Positions 23,922 through 32,050 of a stretch of 32,177 nt of DNA are shown here, in pieces (within the stretch, counting starts at the first letter, position 1; each line of letters opens with the position of its first letter). A program made the position numbers and the translations under genes. A model generated the notes under the pieces. It had not been told where the DNA came from. It worked only from the letters and a program-made list of their open reading frames with translations, and ran no database searches. Where the stretch lies: positions 1-32,177 of the forward strand of contig CAYZFD010000017.1 in NCBI GenBank assembly GCA_964477735.1, in the 5' to 3' direction. This DNA comes from CAYZFD01 sp964477735. GTDB taxonomy: Bacteria > Bacteroidota > Bacteroidia > Flavobacteriales > Flavobacteriaceae.

Positions 23922-24971
23922 TTAGAGGATCAGCATGGCATCGCCATAAGAATAAAACTTGTAGTCATTCTTGATGGCTTCTTGATAGGCGTGTTTAATG
24001 AAATCATAGCCCGCAAAAGCCGAAACCATCATCAATAAAGTTGATTTTGGAGTATGAAAATTGGTGATCATAGAGTCGGCAATGCTGAAATCATAGGGTG
24101 GAAATATAAACTTGTGTGTCCAACCTTTATAGGGATTGAGCAGGTTTTGTGAGGAAACAGATGTTTCGAGTCCTCGCATCACAGTGGTGCCTACGGCACA
24201 AACTCTCTTGTTGTTTTGCTTGGCGTTGTTGATGATGTTGACTGCTTCTTGTTCGATAATCAACTCTTCTGAGTCCATTTTGTGTTTAGACAAATCTTCG
24301 ACTTCAACAGGACTAAAAGTGCCCAAACCAACATGAAGGGTTAATTCTGCCAAGTCTATTCCTTTAATTTCCAGTCTTTTAAGTAGGTGTTTCGAGAAAT
24401 GCAAGCCTGCTGTTGGTGCTGCTACAGCGCCTTCATTTTTGGCATAAATGGTTTGATAGCGCTCTCTGTCGAATTCTTCTTCGGGGCGCTTGATGTATTT
24501 TGGGAGTGGCGTTTGCCCTAACTCGTTTAGTTTTTTTCGAAAATCTTCATAGAATCCGTCATACAAAAACCGTAGTGTACGTCCTCTGGAAGTGGTGTTG
24601 TCTATCACTTCAGCCACCAAAGAGTCATCGTCTCCGAAATATAATTTATTGCCTATTCTAATCTTACGTGCTGGGTCTACCAAAACATCCCAAAGCCTTT
24701 GCTCTGCATTTAATTCTCGCAACAAAAAAACTTCTATTCGAGCTCCTGTTTTTTCTTTATTCCCCATCAGTCGGGCAGGGAAAACTTTGGTGTTGTTAAG
24801 CACCATCACATCGCCTTCATCAAAATAATCAATAAGATCCTTAAAGTATCGATGTTCGATAGTTTCTTCCTTGCGATTGAGCACCATCAGCCTAGACTGA
24901 TCACGATGGTCGGCAGGGTATTCTGAAAGGAGAATGTTGGGGAGGTTAAAATTAAAATGTGATAACTTCAT
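23922..24971 (-). CDS. queA: tRNA preQ1(34) S-adenosylmethionine ribosyltransferase-isomerase
   Basis: Transfers and rearranges the ribosyl group of SAM onto preQ1 at the wobble position of tRNAs for Asp, Asn, His and Tyr, giving epoxyqueuosine. The 349-aa length is standard. Conserved blocks include PADHRDQSRLMVL, MVLNNTKVFPARL, EGAVAAPTAGLHFS, LTLHVGLGTFSPV and TNFHTPKSTLLMMVSAFAGY. It heads a two-gene unit with rlmN, both tRNA/rRNA modification enzymes acting on or near the anticodon. It has its own promoter in the 89-base gap after aroA. Confidence 0.96.
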   Translation of the reverse strand: MKLSHFNFNLPNILLSEYPADHRDQSRLMVLNRKEETIEHRYFKDLIDYFDEGDVMVLNNTKVFPARLMGNKEKTGARIEVFLLRELNAEQRLWDVLVDPARKIRIGNKLYFGDDDSLVAEVIDNTTSRGRTLRFLYDGFYEDFRKKLNELGQTPLPKYIKRPEEEFDRERYQTIYAKNEGAVAAPTAGLHFSKHLLKRLEIKGIDLAELTLHVGLGTFSPVEVEDLSKHKMDSEELIIEQEAVNIINNAKQNNKRVCAVGTTVMRGLETSVSSQNLLNPYKGWTHKFIFPPYDFSIADSMITNFHTPKSTLLMMVSAFAGYDFIKHAYQEAIKNDYKFYSYGDAMLIL

Positions 24972-25018
24972 ATTGATTTTTAAGCGATTAACAAGCTATA
25001 GAATTCTTTAAAAGGTTG

Positions 25019-25050
25019 CAAATATAGGGTTTGAAAAGGGGGTATGTCAA
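25019..25050 (-). promoter_or_regulatory. Promoter of queA-rlmN
   Basis: The minus strand carries TATATTTG (25019-25026), a perfect -7 element, and a TTG (25048-25050) about 21 bases upstream. The predicted leader to queA is about 45 bases. It separates queA-rlmN from the aromatic operon upstream; I see no clear terminator after aroA. Confidence 0.6.
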
Positions 25051-25060
25051 GTAAAACCAA

Positions 25061-26281
25061 CTATTTTTCATCAACCCTAAACCCAAGTGAACGCCAATCG
25101 TTCCAAAAATCTGGATAGGACTTGCTCACCACCTCTGCATCCCGAATGGCTAGCGGCACTTGAAGGGCTAAAGGAGCAAAAGCCATAGCCATGCGATGGT
25201 CATTATAGGTATCAACTTCAACATGATGAAGGATTTTATGGCATGGTTGAAGATGAAGTGAGTTTGTGGTTACCCTAATCTCTGCTCCAAATTTTTTCAA
25301 TTCAGTAGCCATAGCTTCCAAGCGATCTGTTTCTTTAATTTTGAGCGTGTGCAAACCCGTGAGATCACAACCTATCCCCATACCAAAACAAGTCACAGCA
25401 ATGGTTTGGGCAATGTCAGGCGCACTTGTGAGATCCCATGAAAGGTGACGGGTTTTTATAGTTCCTTTGCGAAGCGTTAGTTGGTGATCTTCAACATTGC
25501 TTTCGACACCCAAATGACTGTAAATCTCTTGCAATACACTGTCTCCTTGTAAACTATTAGAGGTATAGCTTTCGAGAACGACTTCGGCCTCGGAGGCCAA
25601 AGCTGCCAAGCTAAAAAAATAGGAGGCCGAGCTCCAGTCCGACTCCACTCTGATTGTTTTGGAGGCGATTTTCTTTTGGCTTTTCACTTCGATGGTTTGT
25701 CCATCAAAATTCACTTCAACGCCAATCGACTTAAGCAAAGAAAGTGTCATTTCGATATAGGGCAGAGAGGTGATCTTGCCATTCAAGGTTAGTCGGAGGC
25801 CTTTTTCTAGGCTTGGTGCCACCAGCAACAGGGCTGTGATATATTGACTACTGACATGAGCCGGCAATTGCACTTGGGATAGTTCAAATTCTCGTCCCTC
25901 AATCTTAAGCGGTGGGCATCCAGGCGTAGCCAAATATTCGATCTTAGCGCCCAAAGTCTTCAAGGCATCCACCAAAATTTCGATGGGGCGTTCTTGCATT
26001 CTTTGTGAACCCGTGATGGTAACAGTTCGCCCAGGTTTTGAGGCGAAAAATGCGGTTAAAAAACGCATGGCAGTGCCTGCATGATGAATGTCAATCAGTT
26101 CTTTTCGATCGGTTAAGGCTGCTTTCATAGCCTTGGTGTCGTCAGAATTGGAAAGGTTTTCTATCTCCAAATTGGGATACAAAGCCTGGAGTAACAACAA
26201 GCGGTTGGACTCACTTTTTGACCCAGTAATGTTTAGGTGTTGATTTAAAACAGCTGTGGGATGAGAAAGTTTTATGTACAT
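25061..26281 (-). CDS. aroA: 3-phosphoshikimate 1-carboxyvinyltransferase (EPSP synthase)
   Basis: Joins shikimate-3-phosphate and phosphoenolpyruvate to make EPSP, the penultimate step to chorismate. The 406-aa product is the compact Bacteroidetes form. The substrate-binding start SKSESNRLLL (Lys22, Ser23, Arg27) is present, followed by HHAGTAMRFLTAFF (the PEP/S3P loop), SQRMQERPI, SDWSSASYFF, KETDRLEAMATEL and YNDHRMAMAFAPL. The gene closes the aromatic operon and follows the MazG-like gene by 9 bases, so its expression probably depends on the Tyr/Phe leader upstream of pheA. The operon holds the first (DAHP synthase) and a late shikimate step; the middle steps are encoded elsewhere. Confidence 0.96.
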   Translation of the reverse strand: MYIKLSHPTAVLNQHLNITGSKSESNRLLLLQALYPNLEIENLSNSDDTKAMKAALTDRKELIDIHHAGTAMRFLTAFFASKPGRTVTITGSQRMQERPIEILVDALKTLGAKIEYLATPGCPPLKIEGREFELSQVQLPAHVSSQYITALLLVAPSLEKGLRLTLNGKITSLPYIEMTLSLLKSIGVEVNFDGQTIEVKSQKKIASKTIRVESDWSSASYFFSLAALASEAEVVLESYTSNSLQGDSVLQEIYSHLGVESNVEDHQLTLRKGTIKTRHLSWDLTSAPDIAQTIAVTCFGMGIGCDLTGLHTLKIKETDRLEAMATELKKFGAEIRVTTNSLHLQPCHKILHHVEVDTYNDHRMAMAFAPLALQVPLAIRDAEVVSKSYPDFWNDWRSLGFRVDEK

Positions 26282-26290
26282 TTAAAACAG

Positions 26291-26617
26291 TTATTTTAAT
26301 TTGGGATTGTTGTGGTGTCTATCGTGGTCACGCTGGGTCTTAAGTTTTAGTTTTTTATCAAACGAAGCTTGTAAATCAACTCCTGTTTGATTGGCCAAAC
26401 ACAACAATACAAATAGCACATCGGCCATTTCCTCACCTAAGTCTTTCTGTTTGTCACTTTCTTTTTCAGATTGTTCTCCGTAGCGACGGGCAATAATCCG
26501 CGCTACTTCTCCCACCTCTTCGGTGAGTTGTGCCATGTTTGTGAGTTCATTGAAATAGCGAACACCGTGTTCTTGAATCCAATGATCTACTGCCTTTTGT
26601 GCATGCTCAATATTCAT
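26291..26617 (-). CDS. MazG-like nucleotide pyrophosphohydrolase
   Basis: A 108-aa all-alpha NTP pyrophosphatase of the MazG/dUTPase superfamily. The metal-binding pattern EEVGEVARII followed by DLGEEMADVLFVL gives the ExxE...ExxD acidic set that binds Mg ions. Such proteins hydrolyse NTPs or modified dNTPs to NMP and pyrophosphate. The single-domain size matches small MazG-like proteins rather than the two-domain E. coli MazG. Its exact substrate is unknown. It sits 4 bases after dtd and 9 before aroA, inside the aromatic operon, although no direct role in aromatic synthesis is evident. Confidence 0.85.
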   Translation of the reverse strand: MNIEHAQKAVDHWIQEHGVRYFNELTNMAQLTEEVGEVARIIARRYGEQSEKESDKQKDLGEEMADVLFVLLCLANQTGVDLQASFDKKLKLKTQRDHDRHHNNPKLK

Positions 26618-26621
26618 AAGA

Positions 26622-27074
26622 TCATTCTTTATTTTGTGTGTCTATGACTATAGTAACTGGTCCGTCATTGACCAATCCAACCTTCATGTCGGCGGCAAAT
26701 ATTCCAGCACCTGGTTTGTGTCCTAAGTGTTGTTCCATAGCTTCTAAAAAGGCTTGGTAAAGGGGGATAGCAAGGTCGTGTTTAGCTGCCCTAACATAGG
26801 AAGGTCGATTCCCTTTTTTGGTGGCGGCGTGTAGGGTAAACTGGCTAACCACCAAGGCCGATCCTCGAACCTCTTGTACCGATAAATTCATCACCCCATT
26901 GGTATCGTTAAAAATTCGCATACGTGCAATTTTTGCTGCGAGCCAATTCACGTCTTCCATACCATCATTTTGCTCAATTCCCAACAAGATCATCAAACCT
27001 TGATCGATGGTTGAAATACGCTTTCCGTCAACGTCAACATAAGCCTCCAAAACCCTTTGCACTACTGCTCTCAT
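26622..27074 (-). CDS. dtd: D-aminoacyl-tRNA deacylase
   Basis: Hydrolyses D-amino acids, classically D-tyrosine and D-phenylalanine, from mischarged tRNA. The 150-aa product shows the two active-site signatures: SQFTLHA at 77-83 and NDGPVTIVID from 136 (GP motif). I take the ATG at 27074 as the start because MRAVVQRV aligns with the family N-terminus and it overlaps the rsgA stop as ATGA; an ATG three codons upstream is possible. Its place in an operon that makes Phe and Tyr, under a Tyr/Phe-sensing leader, is suggestive because D-Tyr-tRNA is its best-known substrate. Confidence 0.95.
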   Translation of the reverse strand: MRAVVQRVLEAYVDVDGKRISTIDQGLMILLGIEQNDGMEDVNWLAAKIARMRIFNDTNGVMNLSVQEVRGSALVVSQFTLHAATKKGNRPSYVRAAKHDLAIPLYQAFLEAMEQHLGHKPGAGIFAADMKVGLVNDGPVTIVIDTQNKE

Positions 27075-28009
27075 GTGGCCCAATTATCGGTTCTATACTG
27101 TCCGTCTTCGGGTAATACCATCTGACAATAACTTTTATAGCGCGAAGAAGCTATTTTCCCAAGATTCACCGCTTCTTTAACCGCACACTGCGGCTCCTCA
27201 ATATGCAAACAATTGTGGTATTTACAAGCTTTGGAAAGCTTAAAAATTTCTCGAAAATAATCTCCGATTTCTTGAGGCTCCATTTCAACCATTCCAAATC
27301 CTTTAATTCCTGGTGTGTCAATTATTCGCGCACCAAAATCAAGATCATACATCTGAGCAAATGTGGTTGTGTGTTGGCCTTGTTGGTGTTGCTCCGACAA
27401 AGCGGTGGTTTTAATGTTTAGTTCCGGAGCCAAATTGTTTATCAGCGTTGATTTTCCTACCCCACTATGGCCCGAAAAAATACTGACTTTATCTTTCATG
27501 ATATCAACAACACGGGTCAATCCCGTGCCGTTTAGGGCCGAAATCTCTAAACATTCGTAACCGATGTCCTGATAAACTTTCATAAGCTCATGCACCGCCT
27601 CTTTAGATTTCTCATCATAGGTATCTTCTTTGTTGAAAAGCAAGACAGTGTCGATTTCATAGGCCTGTGCAGAGGCTAAGAATCGATCAATAAAAGCAGG
27701 GAAAGTGGGTGGGTTATCGAGCGTGACAAACAAAAAAAGACAATCAATATTGGCCGCCAAAATATGGGTTTGTTTTGAAAGATTGACCGCCCGACGAATG
27801 ATGTAATTTCTCCGTGCTTCGATGGCTGTAATCACCGCCTGCTCGGGCGAAGAAATATCACAAACTACCCAATCACCAACCGCAATTGGATTGGTGCTTT
27901 TTATGCCTTTAATTCTAAATTTTCCCTTCATACGACAATCCATAAAAGCACCTGTCTCTAATTTCACAGTGTACCAACTTCCTGTCGATTTATAAACCAA
28001 ACCCCTCAT
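27071..28009 (-). CDS. rsgA: Ribosome small-subunit GTPase RsgA
   Basis: A circularly permuted GTPase that acts in late 30S maturation. The 312-aa product has an N-terminal OB fold (about 1-65). The G motifs come in permuted order: G4 NKED (126-129), G1 GHSGVGKST (180-188), then G3 DTPG (231-234). The C-terminal zinc site is Cys262, Cys267, His269 and Cys275 (CKYHNCLHIEEPQC). All metal ligands are present. It lies 29 bases downstream of the DAHP synthase gene and overlaps dtd by 4 bases. Together, rsgA and dtd form a translation-related insert within the aromatic operon. Confidence 0.96.
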   Translation of the reverse strand: MRGLVYKSTGSWYTVKLETGAFMDCRMKGKFRIKGIKSTNPIAVGDWVVCDISSPEQAVITAIEARRNYIIRRAVNLSKQTHILAANIDCLFLFVTLDNPPTFPAFIDRFLASAQAYEIDTVLLFNKEDTYDEKSKEAVHELMKVYQDIGYECLEISALNGTGLTRVVDIMKDKVSIFSGHSGVGKSTLINNLAPELNIKTTALSEQHQQGQHTTTFAQMYDLDFGARIIDTPGIKGFGMVEMEPQEIGDYFREIFKLSKACKYHNCLHIEEPQCAVKEAVNLGKIASSRYKSYCQMVLPEDGQYRTDNWAT

Positions 28010-28038
28010 AGGCCTAAAAGGTACTCATTTTTGATCGT

Positions 28039-29121
28039 TTAGCTATTGATAACCTTTTCTTGGTGATTAATTGATTCTTGGTGAATGGCCTTAAACATTC
28101 GCAACACAAACTCTTCACTCAAACCATGCGACTCACCCTCAAGGATCATATTTCCCAAAATTTCATTCCAACGTTTCGATTGCAAAACAGCTACGTTTTT
28201 GTCTTTTTTAAGCTTTCCAATTTCTATGGCCAACTTCATGCGCTTGCCCAAAGTTTCAACAAGACCATTATCAATCACATCTATCTGAGTTCTCAAAACG
28301 TTCAATTGGTTTTTATAATCGGCTTCATTATCGGTTTCTTTTCTGATTTTTAAATCTTTCATCATCTGAACCAAAGTCTCAGGTGTGATTTGTTGTTTGG
28401 CATCACTCCAAGCATTATCGGGATCCCAATGTGTTTCAACCATCATCCCGTCATAATTTAAATCCAAGGCTCTTTGACAAATGTCTTGAATGATATCGCG
28501 ACGACCAGCAATGTGTGAAGGATCACAAATTAAGGGTAAATCAGGGAATTTATTTTGCAATTCTATGGCCAATTGCCATTCAGGATTGTTTCTGTATTTG
28601 GTTTTTTCATAGGTAGAAAACCCTCTGTGAATAACTCCAAGCTTTTTAATATTGGCCGTATAGAGTCTTTCAATTCCACCTAGCCAAAGGGCCAAGTCGG
28701 GGTTTACTGGATTTTTCACCAAAACGATTTTGTCGGTGCCTTCAAGGGCGTCAGCGATTTCCTGAACAATAAAAGGACTTACTGTGGATCGGGCGCCAAT
28801 CCAAAGAATATCGATGTCATGTTCTAGTGCTAGCTTCACGTGGGCTGCATTGGCCACTTCAGTTGCAATCAACAAGCCTGTTTCTTCTTTGACACGTTGA
28901 AGCCACTTGAGCCCGATGGCCCCAACGCCTTCGAACATGCCAGGGCGAGTACGTGGTTTCCAAATTCCAGCACGATAAACGCTCACATCTGTGTTCTTAA
29001 GCTCATGTGCTATACGCATCACTTGCTCTTCTGTTTCGGCACTACAAGGGCCAGCAATGACCAATGGATGGTCTAATTTAAAATCATCTAGCCAGGTTCT
29101 TAAGTTTTTGTTGTTTTCCAT
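28039..29121 (-). CDS. Bifunctional DAHP synthase / chorismate mutase
   Basis: A two-domain protein of 360 aa. Residues 1 to about 262 form a class I-beta (KDOPS-like) 3-deoxy-D-arabino-heptulosonate-7-phosphate synthase, which commits PEP and erythrose-4-P to the shikimate pathway. Visible motifs include VIAGPCSAETEEQV, YRAGIWKPRTRPGMFEG, WIGARSTVSPF, VKNPVNPDLALWLG and ICDPSHIAGRRD. Residues about 270-355 form an AroQ-type (type II) chorismate mutase, with RTQIDVIDNGLVETLGKRM and LQSKRWNEIL. The fusion couples pathway entry and the branch to prephenate, and the mutase domain often provides feedback control by prephenate or chorismate. The domain order is the usual Bacteroidetes form. Confidence 0.95.
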   Translation of the reverse strand: MENNKNLRTWLDDFKLDHPLVIAGPCSAETEEQVMRIAHELKNTDVSVYRAGIWKPRTRPGMFEGVGAIGLKWLQRVKEETGLLIATEVANAAHVKLALEHDIDILWIGARSTVSPFIVQEIADALEGTDKIVLVKNPVNPDLALWLGGIERLYTANIKKLGVIHRGFSTYEKTKYRNNPEWQLAIELQNKFPDLPLICDPSHIAGRRDIIQDICQRALDLNYDGMMVETHWDPDNAWSDAKQQITPETLVQMMKDLKIRKETDNEADYKNQLNVLRTQIDVIDNGLVETLGKRMKLAIEIGKLKKDKNVAVLQSKRWNEILGNMILEGESHGLSEEFVLRMFKAIHQESINHQEKVINS

Positions 29122-29148
29122 GGTTTTTCTTGTTTGTTAGATATAATT

Positions 29149-30000
29149 TTATGAATTCATTCCTTGAAGGATGTCTTTGATTCTGTTGGTGTTTTCCATG
29201 CTTAATCGCAAGGTTTCAAAATCATCGGTCTCGAGATGATCTTTAAATTTTTGAAGGTTTTTTATGTATTGGTCTAGTGCTTCTAAAACGTTTGTTTTAT
29301 TTTGCTTAAAGATTGGGGTCCACATTTCTGGAGAACTTTTTGCCAATCGCACTGTTGATTCAAATCCACTGCCTGCCATATCGAAAATATTTTGTTCGTC
29401 GGTCTCTTTTTCCAACACTGTTTTTCCCAGCATGAAAGAGGTGATGTGCGATAAATGTGACACATAGGCAATGTGTCTGTCGTGAGCAATGGGATCCATG
29501 TGGCGCACCACCATATTGAGTTCATGAAAAAGATTCTCGGCGCGTTTCAGCAGATCGGGGCGTGTTTTTTCCACCTCGCAAAGCATCATGGTTTTTCCAC
29601 TATACAAATTTGGGATTGCAGCATCGGGGCCAGAAAATTCGGTGCCCGCAATGGGGTGTGCCGCCAAAAAATGTTGGCGTTTTGGGTGGGCTTTCACGGC
29701 CTCGCAAATGGCTGCTTTGGTAGATCCAAAATCTATCACTAAGGTGTTTGTGCCTATATTGTCCAAAACTTGAGGCAAAAGGGATACAATCGCCGCAACA
29801 GGAATTGAAACAAAAACCAAATCAGCATCAGAGAGCTGGTTTAAATTTCCCTTTTCGTGAATCAGACCCAGTTCTAATGCACGGTCTAGGGTGGCCTCTT
29901 TTCTGCTGATGCCCTGCAAAAGGACATGGGGATGTAGCCGCTGCACATCTAACGAAAGTGAACCATTCATCAATCCAATTCCAATTAAGCTTATTTTCAT
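29149..30000 (-). CDS. tyrA: Prephenate dehydrogenase
   Basis: Oxidatively decarboxylates prephenate to 4-hydroxyphenylpyruvate, the precursor of tyrosine. The 283-aa product has an N-terminal nucleotide-binding domain and a helical dimerisation domain. The catalytic-region block AAHPIAGTEFSGPDAA is intact, as are VDFGSTKAAI and YVSHLSHITSFML. The Rossmann loop reads GIGLMNGS, so the third glycine of GxGxxG is Asn12, an unusual substitution. I place the start at 30000, where ATGA overlaps the aminotransferase stop. A longer frame to 30048 would add 16 basic residues unlike the family. It lies 27 bases before the DAHP synthase gene. Confidence 0.93.
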   Translation of the reverse strand: MKISLIGIGLMNGSLSLDVQRLHPHVLLQGISRKEATLDRALELGLIHEKGNLNQLSDADLVFVSIPVAAIVSLLPQVLDNIGTNTLVIDFGSTKAAICEAVKAHPKRQHFLAAHPIAGTEFSGPDAAIPNLYSGKTMMLCEVEKTRPDLLKRAENLFHELNMVVRHMDPIAHDRHIAYVSHLSHITSFMLGKTVLEKETDEQNIFDMAGSGFESTVRLAKSSPEMWTPIFKQNKTNVLEALDQYIKNLQKFKDHLETDDFETLRLSMENTNRIKDILQGMNS

Positions 30001-31151
30001 AAGGCAACTCGGTTTAAGGCTTCCTGAATACGTTCTTCTGCGACACAAAGTGAAAAGCGAATATAACCCTCACCCGCCTGGCCAAAAATAGTGCCTGGGG
30101 CCACAAAAATATGTTGCTTGTTTAGAAGATTATTGACATAGGTTTCGCTATCAGCTGTTCCCGGGGGTAGTTTCGCCCACACAAACATACCTGAAGCGTT
30201 TTTGTCGTAGGCACAACCCAATAGGTCGGCCAATTTCCAAATGAGTAAGCGTCTTTGTTGATAGACCGCATTAAGCTGTTGAAACCACTCTCGACCGCTC
30301 TGAAGCGCTGCTATGGCGCCCTGTTGAAGTCCAAAAAACATCCCTGAATCCATATTGCTTTTCACTGTCAAAACAGGAGTGATGAACTTTTCTGCACCCA
30401 CCAACATGCCAACACGCCAGCCCGCCATGTTAAATGTTTTGCTCAAAGAATTGAGTTCAAGCACAGTGTCTGCAGCACCAATTGTAGTCAGCAGACTTAA
30501 CGGGTTTTCGTTGAGCACAAAACTGTAGGGGTTGTCATTCACCACCAAAATATGATGTTTTTTTGCAAAAGCAACAAGGGCCTGAAAAAACGCATTGTTG
30601 GCGTTTGCACCCGTGGGCATGTGAGGATAATTCACCCACATCAATTTTACTTTGCTCAGATCTTGTTGAGCCAATTTTGTTAGGTCTGGCAACCAATGTG
30701 TATTAGCGTTTAAATCATAAAATATTGGCGTAGCTTCTACCAATTTGGCCACTGCACTATAGGTTGGGTAGCCTGGATTGGGGATCAACACCTGATCGCC
30801 CTTATTTAGAAAGGCCATAGAAATGTGCATGATGCCTTCTTTGGAACCCATCAGTGGCAGCACTTCGTTTTCGTAGTTGAGGCTCACGCCAAACTGTGTT
30901 TTATAAAAATTGGCCATGGCCTGTCTCAGTTCTGGCAACCCTTGATAACTTTGATACTTATGGGCCGTTGGCGCATTTAGGCTCTTCACCAGCTGATCAA
31001 CAACCGGTGGTGGTGGCGGCAAATCTGGACTCCCGATGCCCATGTTGATGACAGGATGTCCCGCTTGAATCATAGCCGAAACCTCACGAAGCTTTTTAGA
31101 GAAATAGTACTCCTGAACCGATGATAGGCGATTGGATTGGGCAACACTCAT
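29997..31151 (-). CDS. Class I/II PLP aminotransferase (aromatic/prephenate type)
   Basis: A fold-type I PLP-dependent aminotransferase of 384 aa. The PLP-binding lysine is Lys238 in SLSKTFNMAGWR. The substrate/PLP segments YQSYQGLPELRQAM, GSKEGIMHI, NPGYPTY, NYPHMPTGA and NDNPYSFV are all visible, and the final FVAPGTIFGQAGEGYIRFSL holds the carboxylate-binding Arg. The position between pheA and tyrA implies that it transaminates phenylpyruvate and 4-hydroxyphenylpyruvate, or prephenate itself. Relatives annotated as aspartate or LL-diaminopimelate aminotransferase are similar in sequence, so specificity rests on context. It overlaps pheA and tyrA by 4 bases each, indicating strong translational coupling. 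Confidence 0.92.
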   Translation of the reverse strand: MSVAQSNRLSSVQEYYFSKKLREVSAMIQAGHPVINMGIGSPDLPPPPPVVDQLVKSLNAPTAHKYQSYQGLPELRQAMANFYKTQFGVSLNYENEVLPLMGSKEGIMHISMAFLNKGDQVLIPNPGYPTYSAVAKLVEATPIFYDLNANTHWLPDLTKLAQQDLSKVKLMWVNYPHMPTGANANNAFFQALVAFAKKHHILVVNDNPYSFVLNENPLSLLTTIGAADTVLELNSLSKTFNMAGWRVGMLVGAEKFITPVLTVKSNMDSGMFFGLQQGAIAALQSGREWFQQLNAVYQQRRLLIWKLADLLGCAYDKNASGMFVWAKLPPGTADSETYVNNLLNKQHIFVAPGTIFGQAGEGYIRFSLCVAEERIQEALNRVAL

Positions 31152-31972
31152 AGCTTATTGTTTTTATAGGTTCCCAATTCTTTAAACGAAGCTGTCATGA
31201 TTTCTAAAATGCTCGATGCCTTGTGGTAGTACTCTGGTTTTTCGAAAGTGACATCAACAAAAAAAGCGTATTTCCATGGCGTTTCGATGACGGGTAGGGA
31301 TTGAATTTTGGTTAAATTGAGCTGACAATCACTCAACACATTGAGGGTTGTGGCCAAACTACCCCTTTTGTGATCTAACATAAACTTAACCGAAGCCTTG
31401 TTGATGTCAGTGTTGGCACGATTCGATTTTTTTTCGACAATCACAAAACGGGTGGAATTGTTGGAAATCGTTTGAATGTCGGAGGCCAAGATTTCCAAAC
31501 CAAAAAGTTTTGCAGCATGGCTGCTGGCCACGGCGGCTAAACCTTTAATTTGATGTTGCGAAATCCGTTGTGCAACCTCGGCCGTGTCTTTGTCTTCAAC
31601 GAGGCGTATGTTGGGGTGACTCAACAAAAAATCACGGCATTGCAACAGTGCCATAGGATGGGAAGCTACTTCAGTAATCTCATCAAACTTTGTCCCTTTT
31701 AGAGCCATAAGCTGATGGTGAATGTTGAGGTAATGCTCTCCTGTAATGCAAAGGTCATAGCGATCTATGAGTGCATAATTTGGAATAATAGATCCGGCTA
31801 TAGAATTTTCTATGGCCATAACCCCCACGTCTGATGCACCATCGATCACAGATTTCACCAGCGCATCAAATGATAAGCAAGGATTTAAGACAATGTCTTT
31901 CCCGAAATAGGCCTCGGCCACCTGGTGATGGTAGGAGCCTTGGATTCCTTGTATGGCTACGTTTTCTTTCAT
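31148..31972 (-). CDS. pheA: Prephenate dehydratase with ACT domain
   Basis: Converts prephenate to phenylpyruvate, the precursor of phenylalanine. The 274-aa product has a dehydratase domain (about 1-185) with IENSIAGSI, ASHPMALLQC and the catalytic TRF triad at Thr174-Arg175-Phe176 (NNSTRFVIVEK). A C-terminal ACT domain (about 193-265, GSLATTLNVLSDCQLNLTKI) typically binds Phe for feedback inhibition. It has no fused chorismate mutase, which is instead attached to the DAHP synthase. The first structural gene of the aromatic operon: its ATG lies two bases after the U-tract of the attenuator terminator, so its expression is probably governed by the Tyr/Phe leader peptide. Confidence 0.96.
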   Translation of the reverse strand: MKENVAIQGIQGSYHHQVAEAYFGKDIVLNPCLSFDALVKSVIDGASDVGVMAIENSIAGSIIPNYALIDRYDLCITGEHYLNIHHQLMALKGTKFDEITEVASHPMALLQCRDFLLSHPNIRLVEDKDTAEVAQRISQHQIKGLAAVASSHAAKLFGLEILASDIQTISNNSTRFVIVEKKSNRANTDINKASVKFMLDHKRGSLATTLNVLSDCQLNLTKIQSLPVIETPWKYAFFVDVTFEKPEYYHKASSILEIMTASFKELGTYKNNKL

Positions 31973-31974
31973 TC

Positions 31975-32004
31975 AAAAAAAAAGTCCTGATTTTATCAGG
32001 ACTT
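31975..32004 (-). terminator. Attenuator terminator in front of pheA
   Basis: On the minus strand a perfect 9-bp stem (AAGTCCTGA at 32004-31996, TCAGGACTT at 31990-31982) with a 5-base loop is followed by seven further Ts (31981-31975). The T-tract ends two bases before the pheA ATG. This is a textbook intrinsic terminator placed between a leader ORF and the operon, so it acts as an attenuator rather than as an end-of-gene terminator. Confidence 0.92.
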
Positions 32005-32050
32005 CGTTTGTTATTATAAGTGCTATCTACTTAACCACACAGAAGTCCTG
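31997..32050 (-). promoter_or_regulatory. Antiterminator pairing: leader segment 2 with terminator 5' arm
   Basis: The minus strand has CAGGACTTC at 32050-32042, inside the leader ORF, and GAAGTCCTG at 32005-31997. These can form a perfect 9-bp helix, which uses the 5' arm of the terminator and so excludes it. Segment 2 is identical over 8 bases to the terminator's 3' arm (32043-32050 and 31982-31989). The two structures are mutually exclusive, as in classical trp/phe attenuators. Confidence 0.88.

Noticed and set aside
30001..30048. Sixteen extra N-terminal residues on TyrA
   Set aside because: They are basic and unlike the family, and the ATG at 30000 has the ATGA overlap seen at neighbouring junctions.
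31975..32004. The hairpin as a terminator for a gene on the plus strand
   Set aside because: The long T-tract is on the minus-strand side only, no plus-strand gene leads into it, and its arms pair with the leader ORF.
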